From: Marinomonas polaris DSM 16579
Lineage (GTDB): Bacteria; Pseudomonadota; Gammaproteobacteria; Pseudomonadales; Marinomonadaceae
Length of the DNA stretch: 63,005 nucleotides
Direction of reading: 5' to 3'
NCBI RefSeq assembly: GCF_900129155.1
Contig: NZ_FQVF01000026.1
Span: forward strand, 1 to 63,005
Positions 42,985 through 52,701 of this stretch are shown one piece after another. The notes under the pieces were generated by a model. That model was given only the letters and a program-made list of their open reading frames with translations, ran no database searches and had not been told where the DNA came from. A program made the position numbers and the translations under genes. The number at the start of each line of letters is the position of its first letter. Position 1 is the stretch's first letter.

Positions 42985-44037
42985 ATGAAGTATGTTCCAC
43001 TTGGCCGAACTGGCTTAGAAGTTTCTCGCGTATGTTTGGGTACCATGACTTGGGGTACTCAAAACAACCAAGCTGATGCCGATGTTCAAATTGAATACGC
43101 TTTAGCAAATGGTGTGAATTTTATCGACACTGCTGAAATGTATTCTGTACCGCCAACGCCTGAGTCTTATGGTAAAACAGAAACTATTATTGGTGATTGG
43201 CTTTCTCGTAATCCATCGCGTCGTAAAGAATTTATTCTTGCTACTAAAATTGCCGGCCCTGGAATGAAATACGTTCGTGATGGAAGCAATATTTCTGGCA
43301 AAACGGTGATTGAAGCAGTAGATGCTTCTCTGAAGCGCTTGCAGACAGATTATATTGATCTTTATCAGCTTCATTGGCCAAATCGTTCTACACCACATTT
43401 TGCAAAGCACTTTCCTGGGGTTATTAGCTTTACTGATGTTGATCGTAATGAGCAGTCCGCTCAAATATTAGATATTCTTCAAGGGTTAGATGCTTGTATT
43501 AAATCGGGTAAAATTCGTCACTTTGGTTTATCTGATGATACGACTTGGGGGATTAATGAGTTTATTCGTTTGAGTGATAAACATGGTTTGCCTCGAGTTG
43601 CGTCTATTCAAAATGAATTTAGCTTGTTACACACAAAAGATTGGCCCTATTTGGTTGAAAACTGTGTTCATGAAGATGTTGCGTATTTGCCTTGGTCGCC
43701 TTTGGCGGCTGGTGCTTTAACAGGTAAGTATCTTGGTGGTGCCCGCCCTGCAGGAAGTCGTTGGACCTATGCGCAGCGTAACGGTATTTTCCGTGATACC
43801 CCTTTGGTTGAGAAAGCGGTTGCCGCTTATATGGAAGTGGCTAAGAGACATGGCTTTACTGCTGCGCAGCTTGCATTAGCATGGTGTGATCAAGTTGACG
43901 GTGTTAGTTCAACTATCATTGGTGCGACGTCTCTTGAGCAGTTGAAAGAAGATATGGCTGCTTTTGACATGACACTGTCTGAAGAAGCTTTGAAGGAGAT
44001 CATGGCAGTCTTTAAAGAATATCCTGTTCCGTTTTAA
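42985..44037 (+). CDS. tas: Tas-type aldo/keto reductase
   Basis: A 350-residue NADP(H)-dependent aldo/keto reductase matching E. coli Tas closely: MKYVPLGRTGLEVSRVCLGT, NFIDTAEMYSVPPTPESYGKTE, ILATKIAGPG (Lys), LYQLHWPNR (His). It differs in branch from the YdhF-like reductase at 2823. E. coli Tas is linked to tyrosine prototrophy suppression and its substrate is unknown. AAAGGGTT precedes the ATG and a terminator follows. Confidence 0.93.
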   Translation: MKYVPLGRTGLEVSRVCLGTMTWGTQNNQADADVQIEYALANGVNFIDTAEMYSVPPTPESYGKTETIIGDWLSRNPSRRKEFILATKIAGPGMKYVRDGSNISGKTVIEAVDASLKRLQTDYIDLYQLHWPNRSTPHFAKHFPGVISFTDVDRNEQSAQILDILQGLDACIKSGKIRHFGLSDDTTWGINEFIRLSDKHGLPRVASIQNEFSLLHTKDWPYLVENCVHEDVAYLPWSPLAAGALTGKYLGGARPAGSRWTYAQRNGIFRDTPLVEKAVAAYMEVAKRHGFTAAQLALAWCDQVDGVSSTIIGATSLEQLKEDMAAFDMTLSEEALKEIMAVFKEYPVPF

Positions 44038-44068
44038 TGGGCAGCTGATTAGCTCTGATATGAATTTA

Positions 44069-44091
44069 AAAAGCGCTTCGGCGCTTTTTTT
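44069..44091 (+). terminator. Terminator after tas
   Basis: AAAAGCGC-TTCG-GCGCTTTT, a perfect eight-pair stem with a UUCG tetraloop and a T-run. Confidence 0.95.
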
Positions 44092-44140
44092 ATGTCTTTA
44101 AAATTTTGGCTGGTGAAGGAGGGGGGAATTTTGACCAATA

Positions 44141-44176
44141 AAAAACCCGATACACATTGTGTATCGGGTTTTTTTA
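44141..44176 (-). terminator. Terminator of fusA (also reads as bidirectional)
   Basis: An A-run, then ACCCGATACACA and TGTGTATCGGGT paired almost to the centre, then a T-run. The stem is symmetrical and can serve either direction; it sits 22 bases past the fusA stop. Confidence 0.93.
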
Positions 44177-44197
44177 GAGATTAGAAAAAACTAGAAC

Positions 44198-46288
44198 TTA
44201 GTTCTTTTCTCTTTCTTTCTTCTCTTTAACAGCAGCGATAACAGTTTCAGCTACGTTAGAAGGACATGGTAGGTAGTGAGAGAACTCCATAGAGAACTGA
44301 CCACGACCAGAAGTCATTGTACGTAGAGTACTGATGTAACCAAACATTTCAGATAGAGGTACGTCTGCTTTGATGCGAACACCAGTCAAACCTTTCTCTT
44401 GGTCTTTGATCATGCCGCGACGACGGTTTAAGTCACCGATAACATCACCAACGTGGTCATCTGGAGTGAACACGTCAACTTTCATGATTGGTTCGATCAA
44501 CTGTGGGCCAGCTTTTGGAACTGACTGACGGAAAGCGCCTTTAGCAGCGATTTCGAAGGCAATTGCAGAAGAGTCAACCGCGTGGAATCCACCGTCGAAC
44601 AATTCAACCTCAACGTCTAGTACAGGGAAGCCTGCTAGAACACCTTGGTTCATCATAGACTTGAAGCCTTTCTCTACAGCTGGGAAGAACTCTTTTGGTA
44701 CGTTACCACCAACAACTGAAGATGTGAACTTGAAGCCAGAACCCACTTCACCAGGCTTGATGCGGTAGTCGATTTTACCAAACTGACCGGATCCACCAGA
44801 TTGTTTCTTGTGAGTGTAAGTGTCTTCAATGCTCTTCGTGATAGTTTCACGGTAAGCTACTTGTGGCTGACCTACAATTAGATCAACGCCGTAAGTGCGT
44901 TTCAATATGTCTACTTTGATGTCTAGGTGAAGCTCGCCCATACCTTTAAGGATGGTTTCGCCAGAATCAATGTCAGTTTCAACGCGGAACGTTGGATCTT
45001 CAGCAACCATTTTACCAATTGCGATACCCATTTTCTCGTTGCCGCCTTTGTCTTTTGGCGTAACAGAGATAGAGATAACTGGCTCAGGGAAAACCATTGC
45101 TTCAAGAGTGCAAGGGTGTTTAGGATCGCATAGAGTGTGACCAGTTTGCACGTTTTTCATGCCAACGATTGCGATGATATCACCAGCTTGCGCTGTGCTA
45201 ATTTCATTACGGTCGTTCGCTTGCATTTCAACCATACGGCCTACGCGTTCGGTTTTGCCCGTGAAGCTGTTAAGGATTGTGTCACCTTTGTTTAGTACGC
45301 CAGAGTAGATACGTACGAAAGTAAGGGCGCCGAAACGGTCGTCCATGATTTTAAATGCAAGAGCTTTAAGTGGCTCTTTAGCATCTACGATCGCTTTTTC
45401 ACCTGTTGGAACACCTTCTTCGTCAGTAAGATCTTGAGGATCTACTTCGGTTGGGCTTGGTAGGTAGTCGACTACTGCATCAAGAAGAAGTTGCATGCCT
45501 TTGTTTTTGAAGGCAGAACCACAGTATGTTGGGAAGAATGCAAGATCACGAGTACCTTTACGGATACAGCGTTTTAGGTCTTCCATAGAAGGCTCTTCGC
45601 CGTCCATGTAGGCCATCATTACGTCATCGTCTTGCTCAACAGCTGTTTCTAGAAGCTTTTCACGGTATTCTTCAACAATCTCTTCCATGTCAGCAGGAAC
45701 ATCTTCGATGCTGTAGTTTTCTGGCTGGCCAGAATCATCCCAGATGTAAGCTTTGCGAGTTAATAGATCAACAACGCCTGAGAATTCATCTTCAGTACCG
45801 ATAGGTAGAACCATGATCAATGGGGTCGCGCCAAGGACTTTTTTAACTTGCTCAGTTACGCGATAGAAGCTAGCGCCTAGACGGTCTAACTTATTTACGA
45901 AGATCAAACGTGCAACTTCAGAATCGTTCGCATAACGCCAGTTAGTTTCTGATTGTGGCTCTACACCGCCAGAACCACAGAATACACCGATACCACCATC
46001 AAGAACTTTTAGTGAACGGTATACTTCTACTGTGAAGTCAACGTGTCCAGGTGTGTCGATAACGTTAAAGCGGTGATCTTTCCAGAAACAACTTACAGCC
46101 GCAGACTGGATGGTAATACCGCGTTCAGCTTCTTGTTCCATGAAGTCGGTAGTAGATTCACCCTCATGTACTTCACCAAGCTTGTGGATCATACCAGTAA
46201 GTTTAAGAATACGTTCTGTGGTAGTAGTTTTGCCCGCGTCAACGTGAGCAAAAATACCGATGTTTCTGTATTTTGATAAGTCAGCCAT
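44198..46288 (-). CDS. Elongation factor G, second-type paralogue (FusA2-like)
   Basis: A ribosomal translocation GTPase of 696 residues. The GTP site is AHVDAGKTTTTER, DTPGHVDF and NKLDRLG; domains II to V follow, with ILKGMGELHLDIKVDILKR and a final FSMEFSHYLPCPS. It lies outside any ribosomal-protein operon and its start matches the FusA2 proteins of Vibrio and Pseudomonas, so the main EF-G is probably elsewhere. In some relatives one paralogue handles translocation and the other ribosome recycling; which applies here is unknown. The C-terminus is Lys/Glu-rich. Confidence 0.9.
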   Translation of the reverse strand: MADLSKYRNIGIFAHVDAGKTTTTERILKLTGMIHKLGEVHEGESTTDFMEQEAERGITIQSAAVSCFWKDHRFNVIDTPGHVDFTVEVYRSLKVLDGGIGVFCGSGGVEPQSETNWRYANDSEVARLIFVNKLDRLGASFYRVTEQVKKVLGATPLIMVLPIGTEDEFSGVVDLLTRKAYIWDDSGQPENYSIEDVPADMEEIVEEYREKLLETAVEQDDDVMMAYMDGEEPSMEDLKRCIRKGTRDLAFFPTYCGSAFKNKGMQLLLDAVVDYLPSPTEVDPQDLTDEEGVPTGEKAIVDAKEPLKALAFKIMDDRFGALTFVRIYSGVLNKGDTILNSFTGKTERVGRMVEMQANDRNEISTAQAGDIIAIVGMKNVQTGHTLCDPKHPCTLEAMVFPEPVISISVTPKDKGGNEKMGIAIGKMVAEDPTFRVETDIDSGETILKGMGELHLDIKVDILKRTYGVDLIVGQPQVAYRETITKSIEDTYTHKKQSGGSGQFGKIDYRIKPGEVGSGFKFTSSVVGGNVPKEFFPAVEKGFKSMMNQGVLAGFPVLDVEVELFDGGFHAVDSSAIAFEIAAKGAFRQSVPKAGPQLIEPIMKVDVFTPDDHVGDVIGDLNRRRGMIKDQEKGLTGVRIKADVPLSEMFGYISTLRTMTSGRGQFSMEFSHYLPCPSNVAETVIAAVKEKKEREKN

Positions 46289-46473
46289 TACATTACTCTA
46301 AATAAGTGAGGACGAAATTTGCGCGTTAGTATACAAGACTTTTTGCATTGGTAGTCAGGTATTTCGCGCTATTCTATTATATTTTATGCACTTAAAGAAA
46401 GAGGCAAGATAAAAGCATTTTATAAATGTGGCAGAAGTTCTTCTAATGAGGGCGATAAAACAACTGAATTGCT

Positions 46474-47643
46474 CTAATCTCGTCGCAATCTATCTGATAT
46501 GGCAATAGGGTTGGGAAAGTTTAAAATGACGATGTAAGTTGATAGTGCGAAGCTAATAATGGCTGTGGCTTGTATTACATGGGAGGCTTCTTTGCCTATT
46601 AGGCCAATATTGGCTGCTAGATAGGCAATCAATAACGAAAACTCACTTATTTGCCCTAAACGAAAGCCAACTTCCCAGGATGTACTGGCATCCTCTTTGA
46701 TGGCTTTCAGTAGGTAGCGAAAAACCACTGGTTTGATAAACATTGAGCTGATGGCCAATATTAAGGCTGGCACAATAACTAGGCCTAGTAGATCAAGATT
46801 AAAGCTCGCACCAATACTAAAGAAAAACAGAATTAAGAAAAAATCTCTGAGTGGTTTTAGGTGGGTAGCTATGTATTGGGAGATTGGGCTGGTTGCTAAT
46901 GCAACGCCGGCTATAAATGCGCCCATTTCAGCTGATAAGCCAGTCGTTTCGGCAAGCACTGCCATGGATAAACACCAACCAATCGATACTAAAAAAATAT
47001 ATTCATGAAAACGATCAAATCTAGTGATCAGTTTTAACAGGATGTATTTTACGAATAGAAAGGCACCAGTCACTATTAGTGGTAGGCCGATCAAGGGTTT
47101 TAGGTATTGCATGGCGCCATTGTCTTCTGCACCAGAAATACTGTACAGAACAAGTAGTACGGCAATTGCTATCATATCTTGTAATAGCAATAATCCAACC
47201 ACAAGCTCGCCTGTGTGTTTGTGATGTAAAACGGTTGTAGGAAGTAATTTTATACAGACGATTGTGCTGGAGAACATCATTGCAAGGCCAATGATTGCAC
47301 CCTCAATGCTGCTATAGCCGTAAAGAATAGCTACTCCATACCCTAAAGCTGCAAAAACGGCGGAGCTAAGTAGGGCGATCCATGAGGCTTTTTTGAGCAT
47401 GTTTATTAAGTGACTTGGCTGCATATCTAAGCCAAGTAGAAAGAGTAAGAAGATGATGCCAATATGGCTCATCTCGTCCATTAGTTTTGGTTCGTTAATC
47501 AGGGATAGTGCGGAGGGGCCAAATAAAACGCCAAGTGCAATGTAGGCGATAATCATAGGTTGCCTTGTGTATAAGGCTATAGAAGCAACGACTGCCGCTC
47601 CTGCAAATATTAAAAAGAAGGAGTGTACTATCGATGCTTCCAT
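46474..47643 (-). CDS. CPA2 cation/proton antiporter without RCK domain
   Basis: A polytopic sodium/proton (or potassium/proton) exchanger domain of 389 residues, about 12 helices. Conserved features are YIALGVLFGPSALSLI, FLLFLLGLDMQPSHL and ETTGLSAEMGAFIAGVALATSP, the helix-pair region with the unwound ion site. The KefB-like carboxyl RCK/TrkA-N module is absent, so glutathione or NAD gating is unlikely. It ends about 185 bases upstream of the fusA start region. Cotranscription with the following SH3 gene is possible (same strand, 49 bases apart). Confidence 0.88.
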   Translation of the reverse strand: MEASIVHSFFLIFAGAAVVASIALYTRQPMIIAYIALGVLFGPSALSLINEPKLMDEMSHIGIIFLLFLLGLDMQPSHLINMLKKASWIALLSSAVFAALGYGVAILYGYSSIEGAIIGLAMMFSSTIVCIKLLPTTVLHHKHTGELVVGLLLLQDMIAIAVLLVLYSISGAEDNGAMQYLKPLIGLPLIVTGAFLFVKYILLKLITRFDRFHEYIFLVSIGWCLSMAVLAETTGLSAEMGAFIAGVALATSPISQYIATHLKPLRDFFLILFFFSIGASFNLDLLGLVIVPALILAISSMFIKPVVFRYLLKAIKEDASTSWEVGFRLGQISEFSLLIAYLAANIGLIGKEASHVIQATAIISFALSTYIVILNFPNPIAISDRLRRD

Positions 47644-47692
47644 TAATTATCCTTTATAAAGCTAGGAGCTTATATAAAGCGAAGACCTCTAT

Positions 47693-48361
47693 TTAAGACC
47701 AAGAGCCTGTACCGCTTTTTTTGCGTCGTAGCATGGGTAATAGTATGCCTAGTAGTAAGCCACCAAAAAGAGTTGCTCCTCCAATCATAAACCATTTTTG
47801 CTCGGTCGTATCTTGTAGTTTCTCTGCTTGAGCTATCGCTATACTTGCTTGCTGTTTGAGAGTTGCTATTTGATAACTAACATCTTCGTTTTGAGATACG
47901 ATGGCTTGTGCCTTTTCTGATAATTCAGCGGCATTTTGCAGTTGTTGTTTTAGCGATTCGTTCTCGTCCTGAAGCGCAGTATTTGTGCTGTTTAGCTCTT
48001 GAATTTTTTGTTGGCTGACTTTAAGTGCATCGGCAACTTCCGTTCTGCTTTCGGTGTTTTTATCTAAACGAGTTTGTAGTGTCTCTAGCTGGTCTCTTGT
48101 TACCATATCTTCGCTAAGAAAATAATCTGCAACCCAGCCTTCATTTCCACTTGGCGTTCGAACTTTCGTATAGCCATCGTTTTGTTCTAAAACTACTAAT
48201 GGTGTTCCACTTTTTAAGCCTCTTTCTACTGCTCTTGTATTGTTGTCTAGCCCCTCGCGGATGGCAACAAATTGGATGTCGGAAATATATACTGTCGCAG
48301 AATGCGCAGTGGCAGAGAGTAGTGCGCCAATAATTAGGCTGGTAATGCGTATTTTAGACAC
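47693..48361 (-). CDS. Exported SH3-domain protein, YgiM-type
   Basis: A 222-residue envelope protein. Its signal peptide is MSKIRITSLIIGALLSATAHSA; a bacterial SH3 domain follows (VAIREGLDNNTRAVERGLKSG to GWVADYFL), then a long coiled coil (about 85-190) and a C-terminal transmembrane helix with a basic tail (MIGGATLFGGLLLGILLPMLRRKK). The TIGR04211/YgiM family layout fits. A role in peptidoglycan or envelope maintenance is likely but unproved. GTG 48361 has AAGGA 7 bases upstream; the frame is open for six codons more. Confidence 0.85.
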   Translation of the reverse strand: MSKIRITSLIIGALLSATAHSATVYISDIQFVAIREGLDNNTRAVERGLKSGTPLVVLEQNDGYTKVRTPSGNEGWVADYFLSEDMVTRDQLETLQTRLDKNTESRTEVADALKVSQQKIQELNSTNTALQDENESLKQQLQNAAELSEKAQAIVSQNEDVSYQIATLKQQASIAIAQAEKLQDTTEQKWFMIGGATLFGGLLLGILLPMLRRKKSGTGSWS

Positions 48362-48484
48362 GTCAAGTTCCTTTAACAATCAATCACTTTATCTGTTTAG
48401 TACGATAATGATGAGGCGTCCAATACGCAATAGAAAAGGCCATCGTAATGGCCTTTTCTTGTTAGTTTATTGAAAATGTTTTGT

Positions 48485-48961
48485 CTAGCGACGCAAGAAT
48501 AGCGGTCTAGGGTCCGTTACGTCACCTTGATAAGCGATTGAGAATGGCTTATGTAGGGCAAGGGCTTTTTCTAAATTTACTTCTTCGTTGAATTGGAAAC
48601 TGTTAAATCCAACGCGTAAAAGGTAGCCCAATTGGTCAGGAATGAAGTTGCCAAGTGCTCTAATTTCACCTTGGTAATTTAATCTCTCTCTTAAAAGACG
48701 CGCATAGCTAAAGCCTCTTCCATCAGTAAATGCAGGAAAATGAACGCCAATAACATCGAATTGATTTAAATCAACGTCTTGTAGGAACTCGACTCCGTCA
48801 CCTGCTTCTAACCAAATCCCAGCGACGTTGCTAATAGTATTTTTTTCAGATAACCATTTCTGCGCAGCAATAATGCTGTTCGGTGTAACTTCTTGCTCGA
48901 CGTCTTGTATCCAATTATAAGTGTTGTCGATTATTTCGCCGTTCTTAATTAGCTTTGGCAT
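48485..48961 (-). CDS. DUF934 family protein, sulfite-reductase partner
   Basis: A 158-residue protein of DUF934, nearly always found directly after a sulfite reductase gene in proteobacteria, and assumed to help assimilatory sulfate reduction. Its start MPKLIKNGEIIDN lies 16 bases inside the 3' end of the sulfite reductase gene, so translation is coupled. Conserved pieces are GVHFPAFTDGRGFSYARLLRE and LGYLLRVGFNSFQF. The biochemical role is unknown. The frame runs to 49042, but that is overlap with the neighbour. Confidence 0.92.
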   Translation of the reverse strand: MPKLIKNGEIIDNTYNWIQDVEQEVTPNSIIAAQKWLSEKNTISNVAGIWLEAGDGVEFLQDVDLNQFDVIGVHFPAFTDGRGFSYARLLRERLNYQGEIRALGNFIPDQLGYLLRVGFNSFQFNEEVNLEKALALHKPFSIAYQGDVTDPRPLFLRR

Positions 48962-50606
48962 AAGCGGCCTCTTTAAATGGTGTGATGCCAACGCGGCGAT
49001 AAGTGTCGATAAAACGTTCTTCTTCAGAGCGGTTTTCGACATAGACGTTCATTAGCTTTTGAATAACGCTGCTGATTTCTTCTTGAGCAAATGAAGGGCC
49101 AAGGATTTTGCCAATACTTGCATCGTGCCCTGAAGCGCCACCAATTGAAATTTGGTAGAACTCTTCACCTTTTTTGTCTACACCTAGAATACCGATGTTA
49201 CCAACATGGTGATGACCGCATGCATTCATGCAGCCTGAAATATTCAAATCGATATTTCCAAGATCGTAGAGGTAGTCAAGATCATTAAAAGTTTCTTGGA
49301 TCTGTGCAGCAATCGGAATGGATTTCGCATTTGCTAAAGCACAGAAATCGCCGCCAGGGCAGCAGATCATATCAGTTAACAAGCCAAGAGTTGGTGTGGC
49401 AAAACCAGCTTCTTTTGCTGCTTCCCAAAGCTCTACCAATTGGTCTTGACGAACATCAGCAAGTACTAGGTTTTGCTCATGGCTAACACGCAACTCACTA
49501 AAACTGAATTGGTCGGCAAGATTTGCTGCTTTTTGCATTTGTTCAGCGGTTGCATCGCCTGGTGCCTGACCTGCTTTTTTGAGTGTCAGTGTTACTATGC
49601 GGTAGCCTGCTTTTTTGTGTTCAAAAGTATTACGTTCAAACCAACGCGCAAAGCCAGCGCTGTCAGCTAGCTTGTTTGTTAAGCTAGCTGGATTGTTTTC
49701 TAGTGTTTCATAGTTCGGCTCGCTAAAAAAGCCTTGAAGGCGCTCGAATTCACTCATTGGAACAGTGCTTTCTTTGCCTCTTAGGTGTTGCCATTCAGCT
49801 TCAACACGACTACGGAATTCTTCGATCCCTAACGCTTTGACTAATATTTTAATGCGTGCTTTGTACTTATTGTCACGACGACCTTGTTGGTTGTATACAC
49901 GAATAATGGCATCTAGGTAGGTTAGTAGGTCTACGCGAGGAATGAACTCACTGATTGTAACGCCAACCATTGGAGTGCGACCTAGGCCGCCGCCAACCAT
50001 GACTTTAAAGCCAATTTCACCAGCATCATTTTTACGGATTTGCAGACCAATGTCATGAACCTGTACGGCAGCACGGTCAGCAGACTCAGTAGCATTGACA
50101 GCAATCTTGAATTTACGAGGAAGGAATGCGAATTCAGGGTGGAAGGTAGACCACTGACGAATCAATTCACAGTATGGGCGTGGATCAACGACTTCATCTG
50201 AGATAACGCCAGCGTATTGGTCTGTCGTTGTATTACGAATACAGTTACCGCTGGTTTGAGTGGCGTGCATCTGTACTTCAGCAAGTTCTGCTAAAATATC
50301 AGGCACGTCTTCTATTTTAGGCCAATTTAATTGTAAGTTCTGGCGGGTACTAAAATGCCCGTATGATCTGTCATAGCGGCAGCTAATATCGGCTAATTTA
50401 CGTAATTGAGCGCTAGATAGCATTCCATATGGGATAGCAATACGCAGCATTGGTGCGTAGCGTTGTACATAAAGGCCGTTTTGTAGTCGCAATGGTAAGA
50501 ATTCTTGCTCGCTCAATTCTTGGTTTAAATAGCGGCGTGTTTGGTCGCGGAATTGTGCTACACGCTCTTCAACAAGCTGTTGGTCAATGGCGTCGTATTG
50601 ATACAT
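48945..50606 (-). CDS. cysI: Sulfite reductase hemoprotein (assimilatory)
   Basis: A siroheme/[4Fe-4S] nitrite/sulfite reductase of 553 residues reducing sulfite to sulfide. The cluster cysteines are in CCPGGDFCALANAKS and SGCMNACGHHHVGN. The substrate-side arginines appear in YGHFSTRQNLQLNW and NCIRNTTTDQYAG. The companion DUF934 gene overlaps its end. No flavoprotein (CysJ) gene is adjacent, so electrons may come from ferredoxin or another reductase, as in Pseudomonas-type CysI. The promoter gap to nfuA (about 250 bases, divergent) could hold CysB sites. Confidence 0.93.
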   Translation of the reverse strand: MYQYDAIDQQLVEERVAQFRDQTRRYLNQELSEQEFLPLRLQNGLYVQRYAPMLRIAIPYGMLSSAQLRKLADISCRYDRSYGHFSTRQNLQLNWPKIEDVPDILAELAEVQMHATQTSGNCIRNTTTDQYAGVISDEVVDPRPYCELIRQWSTFHPEFAFLPRKFKIAVNATESADRAAVQVHDIGLQIRKNDAGEIGFKVMVGGGLGRTPMVGVTISEFIPRVDLLTYLDAIIRVYNQQGRRDNKYKARIKILVKALGIEEFRSRVEAEWQHLRGKESTVPMSEFERLQGFFSEPNYETLENNPASLTNKLADSAGFARWFERNTFEHKKAGYRIVTLTLKKAGQAPGDATAEQMQKAANLADQFSFSELRVSHEQNLVLADVRQDQLVELWEAAKEAGFATPTLGLLTDMICCPGGDFCALANAKSIPIAAQIQETFNDLDYLYDLGNIDLNISGCMNACGHHHVGNIGILGVDKKGEEFYQISIGGASGHDASIGKILGPSFAQEEISSVIQKLMNVYVENRSEEERFIDTYRRVGITPFKEAAYAKAN

Positions 50607-50856
50607 AGTGAAATGAACCGTGGTTAATAAATGTAAGTTGAACTATGTTAGCAAATATCCTTTATTCTAAAAATGAATATTTACCTATATCTTTAGTGGT
50701 TTTCATAATAAGGCTTATTCGGAATCTCTTTATCGGAAAAAGGTATATATAGAAAGAGGAAAAATACCCTACTTTTTTACTTGGTCTTTGGCTTTGCTCT
50801 TTATCTCCTGTAATATAACCCTCATTGATCGTTATGTAGATTTTGAAAGGGTTATT

Positions 50857-51438
50857 ATGAATATTACAATTACCGATGGTGCCCAAGAATATCTTTCTTC
50901 TTTGCTGGAAAAACAAGGTGTAGAAGGTATTGCAGTGCGAATTTTTATCCAGCAGCCGGGTACGCCTTATGCTGAAACTTGTCTTGCTTATTGTCGTCCA
51001 GACGAAGTAAATGAAACAGACGAAATCTTGAATTTGCCTAAGTTAAAAGTGTACATCGAAAAGAATTCTGTAAATTTTTTGGATGAAGCTTTTGTTGATT
51101 ACGCTACTGAAAAAATGGGCGGTCAGCTAACTATTAAGGCGCCTAATGCCAAAATGCCAAAAGTCACGGCAGATAGTCCAATTGAAGATCAAATCAATTA
51201 CGTACTTTATTCTGATATCAATCCAGGCTTAGCGGCTCATGGTGGAGAAGTAAGTTTGCTTGAAGTGATTGATGGTCAAGTTGCTGTATTGAAATTCGGT
51301 GGCGGCTGTCAGGGTTGTAGTGCGGTTGATCTGACTCTTAAAGAAGGTGTTGAAAAAACTTTAATGGAGAAAGTTCCTGGTCTTACTGCTGTTAAAGACT
51401 CTACGGATCATACTGTTACAGATAATGCTTTCATGTAA
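50857..51438 (+). CDS. nfuA: Fe/S biogenesis protein NfuA
   Basis: A carrier of 193 residues that delivers [4Fe-4S] clusters to client proteins under stress. The N-terminal degenerate A-type scaffold domain (MNITITDGAQEYLSSLLEK) lacks the cluster cysteines, as usual. The C-terminal Nfu domain has the cluster motif GGGCQGCSAVDLTL. ATG 50857 gives the family start and has AAAGGG 5-6 bases upstream; the frame runs 23 codons further up. It is divergent from the siroheme sulfite reductase gene, whose product needs an iron-sulfur cluster. Confidence 0.96.
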   Translation: MNITITDGAQEYLSSLLEKQGVEGIAVRIFIQQPGTPYAETCLAYCRPDEVNETDEILNLPKLKVYIEKNSVNFLDEAFVDYATEKMGGQLTIKAPNAKMPKVTADSPIEDQINYVLYSDINPGLAAHGGEVSLLEVIDGQVAVLKFGGGCQGCSAVDLTLKEGVEKTLMEKVPGLTAVKDSTDHTVTDNAFM

Positions 51439-51465
51439 GTGTATCTTACAAAAAAACATTTAATA

Positions 51466-51501
51466 AAAAAGGGGAGTCGCTATATTGCGATTCCCCTTTT
51501 T
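51466..51501. terminator. Terminator between nfuA and the DAHP synthase gene
   Basis: AAAAAGGGGAGTCGC and GCGATTCCCCTTTTT pair around TATATT with one G-T pair. A- and T-runs on both sides suit these convergent genes. Confidence 0.93.
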
Positions 51502-51528
51502 ATTGGGTGGCTTTCTAGTTAGTAAAAC

Positions 51529-52605
51529 TTATCCGCGTTGACGTTTTGGGAGTACGTCACGTAATGCATTAGCCATTTCTGTTAGCGCCTTTTCTGTCGT
51601 TTCCCAGTCAATGCAGGCATCAGTAATGGATACGCCGTATTCTAGGTCGCTTAAGTTTGCTGGTACTTTTTGGTTGCCCCAGCCGATGTTGCTTTCGATC
51701 ATTAGTCCCATAATGGATTGGTTGCCATCAAGGATTTGTTGAGTTGAGTCTTCTGCAACGGTTACTTGGCGTTCAGGTTTTTTACTAGAATTTTCATGGG
51801 AGGTGTCCACCATGATGTTCACTTTTAGATTAGCTTTCACTAATTCTTGTTCAGCTTCAGCTACAAATTTTGTTTCATAGTTCGGTTTTCCGCCGCCGCC
51901 ACGAAGAACAATGTGCCCGTAATCATTTCCTTTAGTATTTACAACGGTCACTTGACCTTCTTCATTTATACCTAAGAAAGAATGCGGATGGGAGACTGAT
52001 TGCATTGCATTTATAGCAACGGTTAGGCCGCCATCAGTGCCATTTTTAAATCCAACTGGGCCAGATAGGCCTGATGCCATTTCACGATGAGTTTGTGACT
52101 CTGTCGTGCGGGCACCGATAGCAGACCAGCTAATAAGGTCTTGAATATATTGAGGTGAAATAGGATCCAAAGCTTCAGTGGCAAGTGGAAGGCCAAGCTC
52201 GGATAAATCGATAAGTAGTTTACGGCCAATGCGAATACCTTTGTTTATGTCAAAAGTACCATCTAGGTTAGGATCGTTGATTAAACCTTTCCAGCCAACT
52301 GTAGTACGTGGCTTTTCAAAATAAGCGCGCATGATGATGTATAAGGTGTCATCTAATTTTTCGGCAAGCGCTTTTAGGCGTGTCGCATAATCCAAAGCTG
52401 CTTTTGGATCATGAATAGAGCAGGGCCCAATTACGATAGCCAGACGGTGGTCTTTGCCGTCCATAATGTTTTTGATTATGTCGCGTGATTCAGCTACATG
52501 GATGCTAACACTTTCGCTAACTGGCAGTTCTTTCTTTAATTGACTCGGTGTTACCAGAGAGGTAAATGAGGCAATATTTAAGTCTTCAAGACGTTTGTTA
52601 CTCAT
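51529..52605 (-). CDS. aroF: 3-deoxy-7-phosphoheptulonate (DAHP) synthase, class I
   Basis: The first enzyme of the shikimate pathway, joining PEP and erythrose 4-phosphate, 358 residues. Motifs IGPCSIHDP, RAYFEKPRTTVGWKGLIN, SAIGARTTESQTHREM and MVDTSHENSSK (metal site) are in place. The N-terminal regulatory extension and elements such as PLATEALDPISPQY and GLMIESNI resemble the tyrosine-sensitive AroF branch more than AroG, but the effector is not proven. It is unrelated in function to the sulfur genes around it. Confidence 0.9.
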   Translation of the reverse strand: MSNKRLEDLNIASFTSLVTPSQLKKELPVSESVSIHVAESRDIIKNIMDGKDHRLAIVIGPCSIHDPKAALDYATRLKALAEKLDDTLYIIMRAYFEKPRTTVGWKGLINDPNLDGTFDINKGIRIGRKLLIDLSELGLPLATEALDPISPQYIQDLISWSAIGARTTESQTHREMASGLSGPVGFKNGTDGGLTVAINAMQSVSHPHSFLGINEEGQVTVVNTKGNDYGHIVLRGGGGKPNYETKFVAEAEQELVKANLKVNIMVDTSHENSSKKPERQVTVAEDSTQQILDGNQSIMGLMIESNIGWGNQKVPANLSDLEYGVSITDACIDWETTEKALTEMANALRDVLPKRQRG

Positions 52606-52701
52606 TGCGGGGTTTCCTGCTTTTTTGCTTTTAGTTATAGCTGCTTACAATATCGTGTTTTTCCCTCTGAATGAACCGCTTAACAGTGATTTTTTGACTT
52701 T

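Noticed and set aside
50640..50720. Imperfect palindrome near the cysI start as a CysB site
   Set aside because: Symmetry is weak and CysB sites are poorly defined, so it is not listed as a site.
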